A stretch of 64,000 bases of DNA from positions 43,228 to 107,227 of the forward strand of contig CAWAFE010000037.1 of assembly GCA_963781215.1 (NCBI GenBank), given 5' to 3'. The notes below the pieces were generated by a model. It was not told where the DNA came from. It made no database searches and was given only the letters and a program-made list of their open reading frames with translations. The stretch's first letter is position 1; every line of letters begins with the position of its first letter. Both the position numbers and the translations under genes were made by a program. This document shows positions 9,269-16,957 of this stretch, piece after piece. The DNA is from AP-15 sp963781215 (GTDB lineage: Bacteria; Pseudomonadota; Alphaproteobacteria; ATCC43930; CGMCC-115725).

Positions 9269-10591
9269 TTACAAGATGAATCTCGACAAATCGGCGTTTT
9301 GCGCCAGCGCCCCGACCTGGTCGCGGACATAGGCCTGGTCGATCACTATGCGGGTGCCTTCGGGGCGGTCGGAGGCGGTGAAGCTGATCTCCTCGAGCAG
9401 CCGTTCAAGGATCGTGTGCAGGCGGCGGGCGCCGATGTTCTCGACCGCGGTGTTGATTTCCTCGGCCAAGAGGGCCAGCTCGTCGATCGCCGCCTCGTCG
9501 AAATCGAGGGCCACCCCCTCGGTCGCAAGCAATGCCTTGTATTGCTTGATCAGGCTCGCCTCGGGCTCGACCAGGATGCGGCGGAAATCGCCGCGGTCGA
9601 GCGCCTTCAGCTCGACCCGGATCGGCAGCCGGCCCTGCAATTCCGGCAGCAGGTCGGAGGGCTTCGACTGGTGGAAGGCGCCCGAGGCGATGAACAGGAT
9701 ATGGTCGGTCTTGACCGCACCATGCTTGGTCGCGACCGTGGTGCCCTCGATCAGGGGCAGCAGGTCGCGCTGCACCCCTTCGCGGCTGACATCGGGGCCG
9801 CCGCCGCCGGCCCGCTCGCCGCGCCCCGAGATCTTGTCGATCTCGTCGATGAAGACGATGCCGTTCTGCTCGGCCGCGGCGATCGCCTCGCGCACCACCA
9901 TCTCCTGATCCAAAAGCTTGTCGCTTTCTTCGGCGATCAGCACGCGATGGCTGTCGCGGACCGTCATCTTCTTCGGCTTCGAGCGGGTGCCGAAGGCTTT
10001 GCCGAAGATGTCGCCGAGGTTCAGCATCCCCATCTGGGCGCCGGGCATGCCTGGGATCTCGAAAGTCGGCAGGTTGGCGGCGGCGCTCTCCTGAACGGCG
10101 ACTTCGATCTCGCGGTCGTCGAGCGCGCCCTCGCGCAGCATCTTGCGGAATTTCTGGCGGGTGTCGGGGCTTGCGCCGGTGCCGACCAGCGCTTCCAGCA
10201 CCCGCTCCTCGGCGGCGAGCTCGGCCTTGGGTTCGACCTCCTTCCTGAGCCGCTCGCGGGTCATGGCGATGGCGATCTCGACGAGATCGCGCACGATCTG
10301 CTCGACATCGCGGCCGACATAGCCTACCTCGGTGAACTTGGTCGCCTCGACCTTGACAAACGGCGCCTGGGCGAGCCGGGCGAGACGGCGCGATATCTCG
10401 GTCTTGCCGCAGCCGGTCGGCCCGATCATCAGTATGTTCTTCGGCAATACCTCCTCGCGCAGCTCCGGCGCCAGCTGCTGGCGGCGCCAGCGGTTTCTCA
10501 GCGCGATCGCAACCGCACGCTTGGCGTCGTGCTGGCCGACGATAAAGCGGTCGAGCTCGGAGACGATCTCGCGCGGGCTGAACGCGGTCAT
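9269..10591 (-). CDS. hslU: ATP-dependent protease ATPase subunit HslU
   Basis: AAA+ unfoldase that feeds proteins into the HslV peptidase chamber during heat-shock proteolysis in the cytoplasm. The 440-residue product has Walker A GPTGCGKT at 57-64, Walker B FIDEIDKI near 247-254 and an intermediate (I) domain between them. The C-terminus DLSRFIL is the tail that docks into HslV. Length and start (MTAFSPREIV) are normal for alphaproteobacteria. It lies downstream of hslV on the same strand, with about 130 bp between them that hold a palindromic repeat, so read-through from the hslV promoter is expected. Confidence 0.97.
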   Translation of the reverse strand: MTAFSPREIVSELDRFIVGQHDAKRAVAIALRNRWRRQQLAPELREEVLPKNILMIGPTGCGKTEISRRLARLAQAPFVKVEATKFTEVGYVGRDVEQIVRDLVEIAIAMTRERLRKEVEPKAELAAEERVLEALVGTGASPDTRQKFRKMLREGALDDREIEVAVQESAAANLPTFEIPGMPGAQMGMLNLGDIFGKAFGTRSKPKKMTVRDSHRVLIAEESDKLLDQEMVVREAIAAAEQNGIVFIDEIDKISGRGERAGGGGPDVSREGVQRDLLPLIEGTTVATKHGAVKTDHILFIASGAFHQSKPSDLLPELQGRLPIRVELKALDRGDFRRILVEPEASLIKQYKALLATEGVALDFDEAAIDELALLAEEINTAVENIGARRLHTILERLLEEISFTASDRPEGTRIVIDQAYVRDQVGALAQNADLSRFIL

Positions 10592-10596
10592 GACGC

Positions 10597-10695
10597 GTGA
10601 ACCGTCGTTCCCGCGGGAGCGGGAACCCAGAGCGCCAAGGCTTCAGCGATTGGCCTGGACCCCCGCTTTCGCGGAGGTGACGATACCCGGTCGAA
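10597..10695. repeat. Dispersed palindromic intergenic repeat, copy A (hslV-hslU gap)
   Basis: Between hslV and hslU lie two GC-rich inverted repeats: GTTCCCG-CGGGAG-CGGGAAC near 10606-10625, and CCCCCGCTTTCGCGGAGGTGACG near 10662-10682, joined by a spacer carrying CCCAG and CTGGA. The same half-motifs recur near 15.6, 37.75 and 49.8 kb. It looks like the mobile palindromic intergenic repeats common in high-GC alphaproteobacteria; in a transcript it would fold into two hairpins and could modulate the hslV/hslU ratio. Confidence 0.6.
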
Positions 10696-10719
10696 GAACT
10701 GCCTCATTTGGGGTCAGCC

Positions 10720-11271
10720 TCAATATTCGAGTTTCTCTAGGGTGACCTTGTCGTTGGTGTAGACGCAGATGCTGGCGGCGATCGCCATCGCCCGGCGCGC
10801 TACCTCCTCGGCGTCGAGGCCGTCGATGCCGATCAGCGCCCGCGCCGCGGCGAGCGCATAGCCGCCGCCCGAGCCGATGCCGATGATCCCGTCCTCGGGT
10901 TCGAGCACGTCGCCGGTCCCCGACAGGATCAACGAGACGCTCTTGTCGGCGACCGCCATCATCGCCTCGAGCCGGCGCAGATAGCGGTCGGTGCGCCAAT
11001 CCTTGGCCAGCTCGACGCAGGCGCGCGAAAGCTGCCCCGAATATTGCTCGAGCTTGCCCTCGAGCCGTTCGAACAAGGCGAATGCGTCGGCGGTAGCCCC
11101 GGCAAAGCCGGCGATGACCGAGCCGCCGGCCAGGCGGCGCAATTTCTTGGCGTTCGACTTGACCACCGTCTGGCCCATCGATACCTGGCCGTCGCCGGCG
11201 ATCACGACCTGACCGCCCTTGCGCAGGCAGAGGATTGTCGTGCCGTGCCAGACGGTCGTGGATTGGTCCAT
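10720..11271 (-). CDS. hslV: ATP-dependent protease peptidase subunit HslV
   Basis: Threonine peptidase of the HslVU complex. The catalytic N-terminal threonine is exposed by cleavage in HG-TTILCLRKGG; the AGDGQVSMGQTVVK and GFAGATADAF segments and SGGGYALAAARAL are family hallmarks. Two ATG codons are possible: 11271 (183 aa, used here) and 11286 (188 aa). Neither has a clear ribosome site. The shorter one leaves a 5' leader of about 20 nt from the RpoH-like promoter just upstream, whereas the longer would be almost leaderless. First gene of an hslV-hslU operon, divergent from the small coiled-coil ORF and hisB. Confidence 0.95.
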   Translation of the reverse strand: MDQSTTVWHGTTILCLRKGGQVVIAGDGQVSMGQTVVKSNAKKLRRLAGGSVIAGFAGATADAFALFERLEGKLEQYSGQLSRACVELAKDWRTDRYLRRLEAMMAVADKSVSLILSGTGDVLEPEDGIIGIGSGGGYALAAARALIGIDGLDAEEVARRAMAIAASICVYTNDKVTLEKLEY

Positions 11272-11296
11272 TGGTGATTCGCGCATGCCCAGGAGG

Positions 11297-11327
11297 TCAG
11301 ATGTAAGCCCGCCCGATCCGCCGTCAA
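11297..11327 (-). promoter_or_regulatory. Candidate RpoH (sigma-32) promoter of hslVU
   Basis: On the minus strand CTTG is followed after 17 bases by CTTACATCTG. This is one mismatch from the alphaproteobacterial heat-shock pattern CTTG-N17/18-CYTATNTNNG as I remember it. It lies 26-56 bp upstream of the chosen hslV start. Placement and target (hslVU is a classical RpoH regulon member) agree. No experimental support is available from sequence. Confidence 0.6.
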
Positions 11328-11602
11328 GCAATCTGCGGAATCTCGCAAAGGATATCGGCGGTCTACAACTTTATGTGATTATATTGACGATTAAATAAAT
11401 CCTGGGTAGAGGACCAGGAGGTGCGAAGCAATCGGGAGTCAGATCGGGAGCATCTACCCCTCGATGAGACCGTCTGGAAGTAACCTGTGCATGACCGTGC
11501 TGACCGGAGGGGCACGCCTCGCGGCTCTCATCAGCGCAGCGTTGGTGCTAATGTAGTTCGATGCCACCGGATGACGGGTGTCTGCCGACGGAGAAGGGGC
11601 GC

Positions 11603-11836
11603 GTGAGCGAGGAAAAAATCAGTCTCGAGCTTCTCGGCGTGCGAGTGATGACAATCACCGCCGAATTGCGCGATGTGCAATTGCGCCTCGGCGCAATCGA
11701 GCAGCGCATCGGCGCTTTGGAATCGCGTTTTAGCGCTCTGGAGGCACGCTTTGGCGCGCAGGAGGAGCGCATGGCGGCGATGCTGTCCTTGCTGGTCCGA
11801 GTCGCCGAGCGGATCGAGGGCGGGGCGCCCCGGTAG
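11603..11836 (+). CDS. Small coiled-coil protein of unknown function
   Basis: A short ORF with a strongly coding-like, heptad-rich sequence: from about residue 20 the units LGAIEQRIGALESRFSALE and the following EARFGAQEER give a continuous amphipathic helix. The frame is open from an ATG at 11561 (91 aa). I prefer the GTG at 11603 (77 aa), which has GGAGAAGGGG just upstream. No catalytic motif, signal peptide or membrane segment is visible. It sits between divergent hslV and the his operon. Similar hypothetical proteins with repeated LxxRF helices are common in Rhodospirillales, but I cannot assign a function. Confidence 0.55.
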   Translation: MSEEKISLELLGVRVMTITAELRDVQLRLGAIEQRIGALESRFSALEARFGAQEERMAAMLSLLVRVAERIEGGAPR

Positions 11837-11904
11837 TAGCGAGAGGGCGCGGAAATCGCTAAATAGGCGGTGTCGCGGGAATGCGGCGAGCGAGGAGAAA
11901 TGCC

Positions 11905-12504
11905 GTGCGGGAGGCGAGGGTCGAGCGCAACACCAGGGAGACGCAGATCACCGGCAAGGTCGATCTCGACGGCGTCGGCAGGGCCGTGGTCTCGACCGGA
12001 ATCGGCTTTCTCGACCACATGCTGGAGCAGCTGGCCCGGCACAGCCTGATCGATCTCGAGCTTAGGGCAGTTGGCGATCTGCACATCGACTTTCACCACA
12101 CCACCGAGGACACCGGCTATGTCGTCGGCGAGGCGGTGTCGCGCGCGCTCGGCGGCCGCGCCGGCATCGCCCGTTACGGGCATGCGGTGATCCCGATGGA
12201 CGAGACCCTGACCCGGGTCAGCCTCGACGCCTCGAACCGCCCGTATCTGGTCTGGAAGGTCGCATTCACCCGGCCCAAGCTCGGCGAGATGGATACCGAG
12301 TTGTTCAAGGAATGGTTTCAGGCCTTCGCCCAATCGGCCGGGGTGACGCTCCACGTCGAGAACCTCTACGGCGAGAACAACCACCACATCGTCGAATCCT
12401 GCTTCAAGGGCCTCGCCCGCGCGCTGCGCCAAGCGGTCGCGATCGACCCCAGGCAGCAAGGCGCGGTGCCGTCGACCAAGGGTGTCCTCGGCGGCAGCCT
12501 CTGA
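11905..12504 (+). CDS. hisB: Imidazoleglycerol-phosphate dehydratase
   Basis: Dehydrates imidazoleglycerol phosphate to imidazole acetol phosphate, step six of histidine synthesis. The metal-binding repeats FLDHMLEQLARH and DFHHTTEDTGYVVGEA and the C-terminal NNHHIVESCFKGLARALR are unmistakable. I use the GTG at 11905 because GAGGAG lies seven bases before it; an in-frame ATG at 11881 would add eight residues but lacks a good ribosome site. Single-domain form of about 199 residues. First gene of hisB-hisH-GNAT-hisA-hisF-hisE; its stop overlaps the hisH start by one base. Confidence 0.95.
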   Translation: MREARVERNTRETQITGKVDLDGVGRAVVSTGIGFLDHMLEQLARHSLIDLELRAVGDLHIDFHHTTEDTGYVVGEAVSRALGGRAGIARYGHAVIPMDETLTRVSLDASNRPYLVWKVAFTRPKLGEMDTELFKEWFQAFAQSAGVTLHVENLYGENNHHIVESCFKGLARALRQAVAIDPRQQGAVPSTKGVLGGSL

Positions 12505-13145
12505 TGATCGTCGCCATCATCGATTACGGCTCGGGCAATCTGCGCTCGGCGGCAAAAGCGTTCGAGCGGGCGGCTGCCGATGACAGCATCGCCGCCGAAA
12601 TCATCGTGACCAGCGCGCCCGAAGCGGTGGCCGGCGCCGACCGGGTCGTCCTCCCCGGGGTCGGCGCCTTTGCCGATTGCCGGCGCGGGCTCGCGGCGGT
12701 TCCCGGCCTCGAAGCGGCGCTCAGCGAGGCGGTGACGGTGCGGGCACGGCCGTTTCTCGGCATCTGTGTCGGCATGCAATTGATGGCCGAGCACGGCCGC
12801 GAGTTCGAGACAGTCGACGGTCTCGGCTGGCTCGGCGGCGAGGTCGTGCCGATCGCGCCCGGCGATGCGGCGCTCAAGATCCCGCATATGGGCTGGAACG
12901 AGCTGGAGCCGCGGATCACGCACCCGCTGCTGGCCGGGCTCGCGCCCGGCAGCCACGCCTACTTCGTCCACAGCTACCATTTCCGCCTCGCCGACCCCGC
13001 CGACCTCGTCGCCGCGACCGACTACGGCGGTCCGCTCGCGGCGGTGGTCGGGCGCGGTAATCTCGCGGGCACGCAGTTTCATCCCGAAAAAAGCCAGGCG
13101 GCGGGCCTGCGGCTGATCGGAAACTTCCTGCGGTGGCGTCCATGA
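12504..13145 (+). CDS. hisH: Imidazole glycerol phosphate synthase, glutaminase subunit
   Basis: Class I glutamine amidotransferase that passes ammonia to HisF. The 213-residue protein carries the full triad: C88 in GICVGMQLM, and H193 and E195 in QFHPEKS. The oxyanion segment PGVGAF is at about 51-56. The start overlaps the hisB stop by one base and the end overlaps the next gene in ATGA, so translation is probably coupled along the operon. Confidence 0.95.
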   Translation: MIVAIIDYGSGNLRSAAKAFERAAADDSIAAEIIVTSAPEAVAGADRVVLPGVGAFADCRRGLAAVPGLEAALSEAVTVRARPFLGICVGMQLMAEHGREFETVDGLGWLGGEVVPIAPGDAALKIPHMGWNELEPRITHPLLAGLAPGSHAYFVHSYHFRLADPADLVAATDYGGPLAAVVGRGNLAGTQFHPEKSQAAGLRLIGNFLRWRP

Positions 13146-13699
13146 CCGATCTCGGCATCGTCGGCACCACGGTCTCGGTCGAGCGGCTGACCCAATATTC
13201 CGGCACCGATCTCGACGATCTCTGCGAAGCGACCGAGAGCGCAATCATGGACGGCGGCGGCTTCGGCTGGCTCAAGCCGCCGCCGCGCCAGGTTCTCGAA
13301 AATTATTGGAAAGGCGTGCTGCTCGTTCCCGAGCGCCGGCTTGTCGTCGGCCGGCTCGATGGTGTGGTCGCCGGCTCGGCGCAGCTCAGCCGCGCGCCGC
13401 GCAACAACGAGGCACAGGCCTTCGCCGGTACCCTGACCAGCGCCTTCGTCGCACCCTGGGCGCGCGGCCACGGGCTCGGCCGCGGCATCATCTTGGAGAT
13501 CGAGCGCTTTGCCCGCGAGCTGGGCCTCTCGGTCCTCAACCTCGATCTTCGCGACACTCAGGGACCGGCGATCCGTCTCTACGAGAGCCTGGGCTATATC
13601 CGCTGGGGCACGCATCCCGTCTATGCCCGGGTCGAAGGCCGAATCGTGCCGGGGCATTATTACTACAAGCTCCTCGACGACGGGGCGGCGGTGCGGTGA
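13142..13699 (+). CDS. GNAT family N-acetyltransferase inside the his operon
   Basis: A 185-residue acetyl-CoA-dependent acetyltransferase. The cofactor-binding motif A appears as VAPWARGHGLGRGIILEIERFARE at about residues 104-127, with LNLDLRDTQGPAIRLYESLGY after it, the usual GNAT C-terminal signature. Start ATG 13142 overlaps the hisH stop in ATGA (a GTG three codons upstream is possible). Its end overlaps the hisA GTG start in GTGA. The substrate is unknown. Tight coupling on both sides means it is co-translated with histidine enzymes, an arrangement I recall from other Rhodospirillales. Confidence 0.85.
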   Translation: MTDLGIVGTTVSVERLTQYSGTDLDDLCEATESAIMDGGGFGWLKPPPRQVLENYWKGVLLVPERRLVVGRLDGVVAGSAQLSRAPRNNEAQAFAGTLTSAFVAPWARGHGLGRGIILEIERFARELGLSVLNLDLRDTQGPAIRLYESLGYIRWGTHPVYARVEGRIVPGHYYYKLLDDGAAVR

Positions 13700-14433
13700 T
13701 CCTCTACCCGGCGATCGACCTCAAGGATGGCAAGTGCGTGCGCCTTGTCCGCGGCGAGATGGCGAGCGCCACCGTGTTCAACGACGACCCTGCCGACCAG
13801 GCACGGCATTTTGCTGAAACGGGCTTTACCTGGCTGCATGTTGTCGACCTCGATGGCGCTTTCGCCGGGCATTCGCTGAACGGCGCGGCGGTGGCGGCGA
13901 TTCGCCGCGCCGTCGATCTACGCATCCAGCTCGGTGGCGGCATTCGCCACCGTGGCGCGGTCGAGCATTGGCTGGAGATCGGCATCGACCGCGTCGTGCT
14001 CGGCACCGCGGCCTTGCGCGATCCCGCGCTGGTGCGGGATGCCGCGGCCGATCATCCGGGAGCGCTCGCCGTCGCGATCGATGCCCACGGCGGCCGGGTG
14101 GCGGTCGAAGGCTGGGCCGAGACCAGCGATATCGGCGTCGTCGAGCTCGCCCGCCGCTTCGAGGATTGCGGCGTGGCCGCGATCATCCATACGGACATCG
14201 CTCGCGACGGCACGCTGGGCGGCGTCGACGCCGAGGCTGCCGCGGCCCTGGCTCGGGCGATCCGGATACCGATCATCGCCTCGGGCGGGGTGGCCTCGCT
14301 CGACGATATCGCGGCCCTGAAGGCGCGCGAGGCGGACGGCATCGCCGGTGTCATCTGCGGACGCGCGCTCTATGACGGCCGGATCGACCCCGTGGCGGCA
14401 TTGCGTCTGGTCGCGGAAGGATCGCGATGCTGA
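13696..14433 (+). CDS. hisA: Phosphoribosylformimino-5-aminoimidazole carboxamide ribotide isomerase
   Basis: Beta/alpha-barrel isomerase (ProFAR to PRFAR) of histidine synthesis. It begins with a GTG at 13696, giving (M)ILYPAIDLKDGKCVRL with the catalytic aspartate D7 in AIDLKDG; the second catalytic aspartate lies in HTDIARDGTLGG. The GTG overlaps the stop of the preceding acetyltransferase gene by four bases, which decides the start. 245 residues, normal length. It overlaps hisF by seven bases. Confidence 0.95.
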   Translation: MILYPAIDLKDGKCVRLVRGEMASATVFNDDPADQARHFAETGFTWLHVVDLDGAFAGHSLNGAAVAAIRRAVDLRIQLGGGIRHRGAVEHWLEIGIDRVVLGTAALRDPALVRDAAADHPGALAVAIDAHGGRVAVEGWAETSDIGVVELARRFEDCGVAAIIHTDIARDGTLGGVDAEAAAALARAIRIPIIASGGVASLDDIAALKAREADGIAGVICGRALYDGRIDPVAALRLVAEGSRC

Positions 14434-15185
14434 AGATGCGGGTGATACCCTGCCTCGACGTCAAGGACGGCCGGGTGGTCAAGGGCGTCAACTTCGTCGA
14501 CATCGTCGATGCCGGCGATCCGGTGGCGCAGGCTCGGTTCTATGATGGCGAGGGCGCCGACGAGCTGTGCTTTCTCGACATCACCGCCAGCGCCGAGGAG
14601 CGCGGCACACTCTACGACGTGGTCCGCCGCACCGCCGAGGAATGTTTCATGCCGTTGACCGTCGGCGGCGGCGTGCGCGCGGTCGAGGACATCCGCCGGC
14701 TGCTGCTCGCCGGGGCCGACAAAGTCTCGATCAACACTGCCGCCGTGGCCCGGCCTGAACTCGTGCGCGAAGCGGCCCGGAAATTCGGCAGCCAGTGCAT
14801 TGTCGCCGCGATCGACGCAAAAGAGGCCGAGCCCGGACGCTGGCAGGTATTTACCCATGGCGGCCGGCGCCCGACCGGTATCGACGCGGTCGAGTGGGCC
14901 TGCCGGCTCGCCGATTACGGCGCCGGCGAGATCCTGTTGACCTCGATGGACCGCGACGGCACCCGATCGGGCTTCGACATCGCGCTCACCCGCGCCGTCG
15001 CCGATGCCGTGCGCGTGCCGGTGATCGCCTCGGGCGGGGTCGGCACGCTCGACCACTTGGTCGAGGGGCTGCGCGACGGGCACGCCACCGCGGTGCTCGC
15101 GGCCTCGATCTTTCATTTCGGCACCTACCGCATCGGCGAGGCCAAGGCTCGGCTCGCCGCCTGCGGCATCCCGGTGCGGGGCTGA
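14427..15185 (+). CDS. hisF: Imidazole glycerol phosphate synthase, cyclase subunit
   Basis: Barrel cyclase that combines PRFAR with ammonia from HisH to make imidazole glycerol phosphate and AICAR. The 252-residue protein starts MLKMRVIPCLDVKDGRVVKG, with the catalytic aspartate in CLDVKDG, and the second in LLTSMDRDGTRSG. The phosphate-binding loops VGGGVR and ASGGVG are present. A downstream ATG (14436) would give the commoner MRVIPCLD start. It overlaps the hisA stop and is three bases from hisE. Confidence 0.96.
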   Translation: MLKMRVIPCLDVKDGRVVKGVNFVDIVDAGDPVAQARFYDGEGADELCFLDITASAEERGTLYDVVRRTAEECFMPLTVGGGVRAVEDIRRLLLAGADKVSINTAAVARPELVREAARKFGSQCIVAAIDAKEAEPGRWQVFTHGGRRPTGIDAVEWACRLADYGAGEILLTSMDRDGTRSGFDIALTRAVADAVRVPVIASGGVGTLDHLVEGLRDGHATAVLAASIFHFGTYRIGEAKARLAACGIPVRG

Positions 15186-15188
15186 GCA

Positions 15189-15566
15189 ATGGCCAAAGAG
15201 CGGGGCCGAGTGGAGCGCGGTCGAATGGAGCTGGGCCAAATGGAGCTAGGTCCGACCCTCGACCGACTGTGGCGGGTCATTCTGTCGCGCCGCGGCGCCG
15301 ACCCTCAGCAATCGTATACGGCGCGGCTGTTCGCGCGCGGCCGCACCAAGATCGCGCAGAAGCTCGGTGAGGAGGCGGTCGAGGCGGTCATCGAAGGCGT
15401 GCGCGGTGACCGCGATAAGCTCGTCGGCGAGAGCGCCGATGTCCTCTACCACTTGTTGGTGCTGTGGGCCGATACTGGGATATCCCCGGCCGATGTCGCC
15501 GCCGAGCTCACCCGGCGCGAGGGCAAGTCCGGGATCGACGAAAAGCGCGGGCGGGCCAATCTCTGA
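15189..15566 (+). CDS. hisE: Phosphoribosyl-ATP pyrophosphatase with repeated N-terminus
   Basis: Hydrolyses phosphoribosyl-ATP to phosphoribosyl-AMP (step two of histidine synthesis). The core, from about residue 22 (PTLDRLWRVILSRR), contains KIAQKLGEEAVEAVIEG and ESADVLYHLLVLWAD, the metal-binding helices of the all-alpha NTP pyrophosphatase fold. The first 22 residues are a four-copy five-residue repeat (KERGR, VERGR, MELGQ, MELGP), each encoded by 15 bp and offering an in-frame GTG or ATG. The true start could therefore be 15189, 15210, 15225 or 15240. Last his gene of the cluster. Confidence 0.9.
   Translation: MAKERGRVERGRMELGQMELGPTLDRLWRVILSRRGADPQQSYTARLFARGRTKIAQKLGEEAVEAVIEGVRGDRDKLVGESADVLYHLLVLWADTGISPADVAAELTRREGKSGIDEKRGRANL
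15195..15254 (+). repeat. Four-copy 15-bp tandem repeat at the 5' end of hisE
   Basis: Four consecutive 15-bp units at 15195, 15210, 15225 and 15240 encode KERGR, VERGR, MELGQ and MELGP. Units three and four share ATGGAGCT at their start. Copies two to four each begin with a usable start codon (GTG, ATG, ATG), so a change in copy number would keep the frame and change the leader length. Confidence 0.75.
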
Positions 15567-15599
15567 AATCGACTCGGTCTGCCTCAGGGAATAGCCTTC

Positions 15600-15715
15600 G
15601 CTCGCTCGTTCCGGCGAAAGCGGAACCCAGCGCTGCAAGGGCTCGAACGGTTCCCCCGGATCGGGTCCGGGACAGGCTCTGGACCCCCGCCTGCGAGCGG
15701 GGGCGACGGCCGCCC
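15600..15715. repeat. Dispersed palindromic intergenic repeat, copy B (hisE-HIT gap)
   Basis: Two inverted-repeat modules: GTTCCGGCGAAAGCGGAAC near 15608-15626, and CCCCCGCCTGCGAGCGGGGG near 15683-15702, with CCCAG, CTGGA and GGCGACGG as flanking half-motifs as in the copy between hslV and hslU. It fills most of the 190-bp gap between hisE and the HIT gene and may act as a transcript-end hairpin. Confidence 0.55.
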
Positions 15716-15757
15716 GCTCGGGAAGGCGCGCTATATCCCCGGTGAAGCGGAGTAGAG

Positions 15758-16120
15758 ATGGCCTATGATCGCAACAACGTCTTCGCCCGCATCCTGCGTG
15801 GCGAGATTCCGTGCAAGAAGGTGTATGAGGACGAGCATGTCCTCGCCTTTCAAGACATCAGCGCGCGGGCCCCGACGCACGTTCTGGTGATCCCGAAAGG
15901 GGAATATGTCTCGCTCGACGATTTTTCCGAGAAGGCCTCGATCGACGAGGTTGCAGCTTTGGTCCGAGCACTCGGGCGTATCGCCCGGGAGCAGGGGGTG
16001 GCCGAGAGCGGCTATCGCATCCTCGCCAACAGCGGCCGCGACGGCCGCCAGGAGGTGCCGCACCTGCACGTGCACCTCGTCGGCGGCCGCGACCTCGGCG
16101 AGATGCTGCCGCGGCGGTAA
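15758..16120 (+). CDS. HIT family nucleotide-binding hydrolase
   Basis: A 120-residue histidine-triad protein (HinT-like purine nucleoside phosphoramidase). The catalytic triad is H102, H104 and H106 in PHLHVHLVGG, preceded by the nucleotide-binding segments FQDISARAPTHVLVIPK and NSGRDGRQEVPH. The start at 15758 is preceded by GCGGAG. It follows hisE after a palindromic repeat, a common alphaproteobacterial order. Its stop abuts the stop of the convergent Uma2 gene with no gap. Confidence 0.93.
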   Translation: MAYDRNNVFARILRGEIPCKKVYEDEHVLAFQDISARAPTHVLVIPKGEYVSLDDFSEKASIDEVAALVRALGRIAREQGVAESGYRILANSGRDGRQEVPHLHVHLVGGRDLGEMLPRR

Positions 16121-16714
16121 TCAGCCCGCTTTCGCGCGCGAGAGATGCGTCTCTTCGTAGAGCGCGGCCAAGGGACAGGAGAAATCGAGGCTCGCTAAAA
16201 GGAGCATCTCGTCCTTTCCGACCGGCCGGGAATTCGCCGGCCAGCTGCCGTCCGCCTCACGCCGCAGCAGTTCCGCGGCGATGCTCGTCGAGCGCACCAG
16301 CAGGATCTCGCGGACCGTCGGGATTGTCGTGTAGGCCCAGACATTTGCGCGCGTCTCGGCTTCGTTGCTCGGCGAGAGCACTTCGACAAGCAGGACCGGA
16401 TGGGCCATCGCTTGCACACCGGGCTCGTCGGCCTCGCAGGTGACCGCGAGATCCGGGACTCGCATATTAGCTTCGGACCTGATCCGAGGGACGACACCGG
16501 GTTCGACCACGACGCGGCAGCCGGTCCCGGCCAAGTGGTTTCCCAGCAGGCGCGTCAGGGTCGCCTGGATCGTTCCGTGTGTAGTGCTCGCCGGCGCCAT
16601 CGCCTGCGGCTCGCCGTCGACCAGCTCGAATTTTCGCCCGCTGCCGTCGCCGGGCCAATCGAGGAATTCCGCGACCGTCATGCGCGAGGGGATGAGCGTG
16701 GCCAGCGCGGGCAT
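16121..16714 (-). CDS. Uma2 family (DUF820) putative endonuclease
   Basis: A 197-residue protein of the Uma2/DUF820 family, which adopts a PD-(D/E)XK nuclease-like fold. MTVAEFLDWP opens the domain, KFELVDGEP follows, the metal-binding residues are expected in RVPDLAVT and LLVEVLSPSNE, and the terminal YEETHLS is also family-typical. A strong CCGGAGG lies upstream of the ATG at 16714. Biological role in bacteria is unproven; these genes are usually multicopy in cyanobacteria and scattered elsewhere. Convergent with the HIT gene, stop to stop. Confidence 0.85.
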   Translation of the reverse strand: MPALATLIPSRMTVAEFLDWPGDGSGRKFELVDGEPQAMAPASTTHGTIQATLTRLLGNHLAGTGCRVVVEPGVVPRIRSEANMRVPDLAVTCEADEPGVQAMAHPVLLVEVLSPSNEAETRANVWAYTTIPTVREILLVRSTSIAAELLRREADGSWPANSRPVGKDEMLLLASLDFSCPLAALYEETHLSRAKAG

Positions 16715-16768
16715 CGTTATCCTCCGGCGGGCAAGATAGCATCTCAGCGCGCTGGCGGGAAGATCGGC

Positions 16769-16957
16769 TCACCCGGCGAGCAGCGCCCGCAACCTCTCCG
16801 GAACCGGCTCGTCGAGCACGTGGTCGTAGATCGCGTGGAGCAGGTCTTCCCCGTGCGTCGTGCCGTCGAGGAAGTCGGCGATCCGGGCCTCGATCGCAGC
16901 GTTGGCAGGATCGAGCTTCGGATCTTCGCTGGCGGCAGGCTTGCTCACCTCTCGCAT
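16769..16957 (-). CDS. Small NepR-like protein
   Basis: A 62-residue protein (ATG at 16957; open upstream to 17005). Its C-terminal half, LLHAIYDHVLDEPVPERLRALL, strongly resembles the helix pair of NepR anti-sigma factors, which usually read YDDVVNEPVPDRF. NepR sequesters the general-stress sigma factor EcfG in alphaproteobacteria. No phyR or ecfG gene is adjacent, so this would be an orphan copy. The same short helix motif is also found in uncharacterised small proteins, so the assignment is by motif only. Lies between the Uma2 and ComM-like genes. Confidence 0.5.
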   Translation of the reverse strand: MREVSKPAASEDPKLDPANAAIEARIADFLDGTTHGEDLLHAIYDHVLDEPVPERLRALLAG

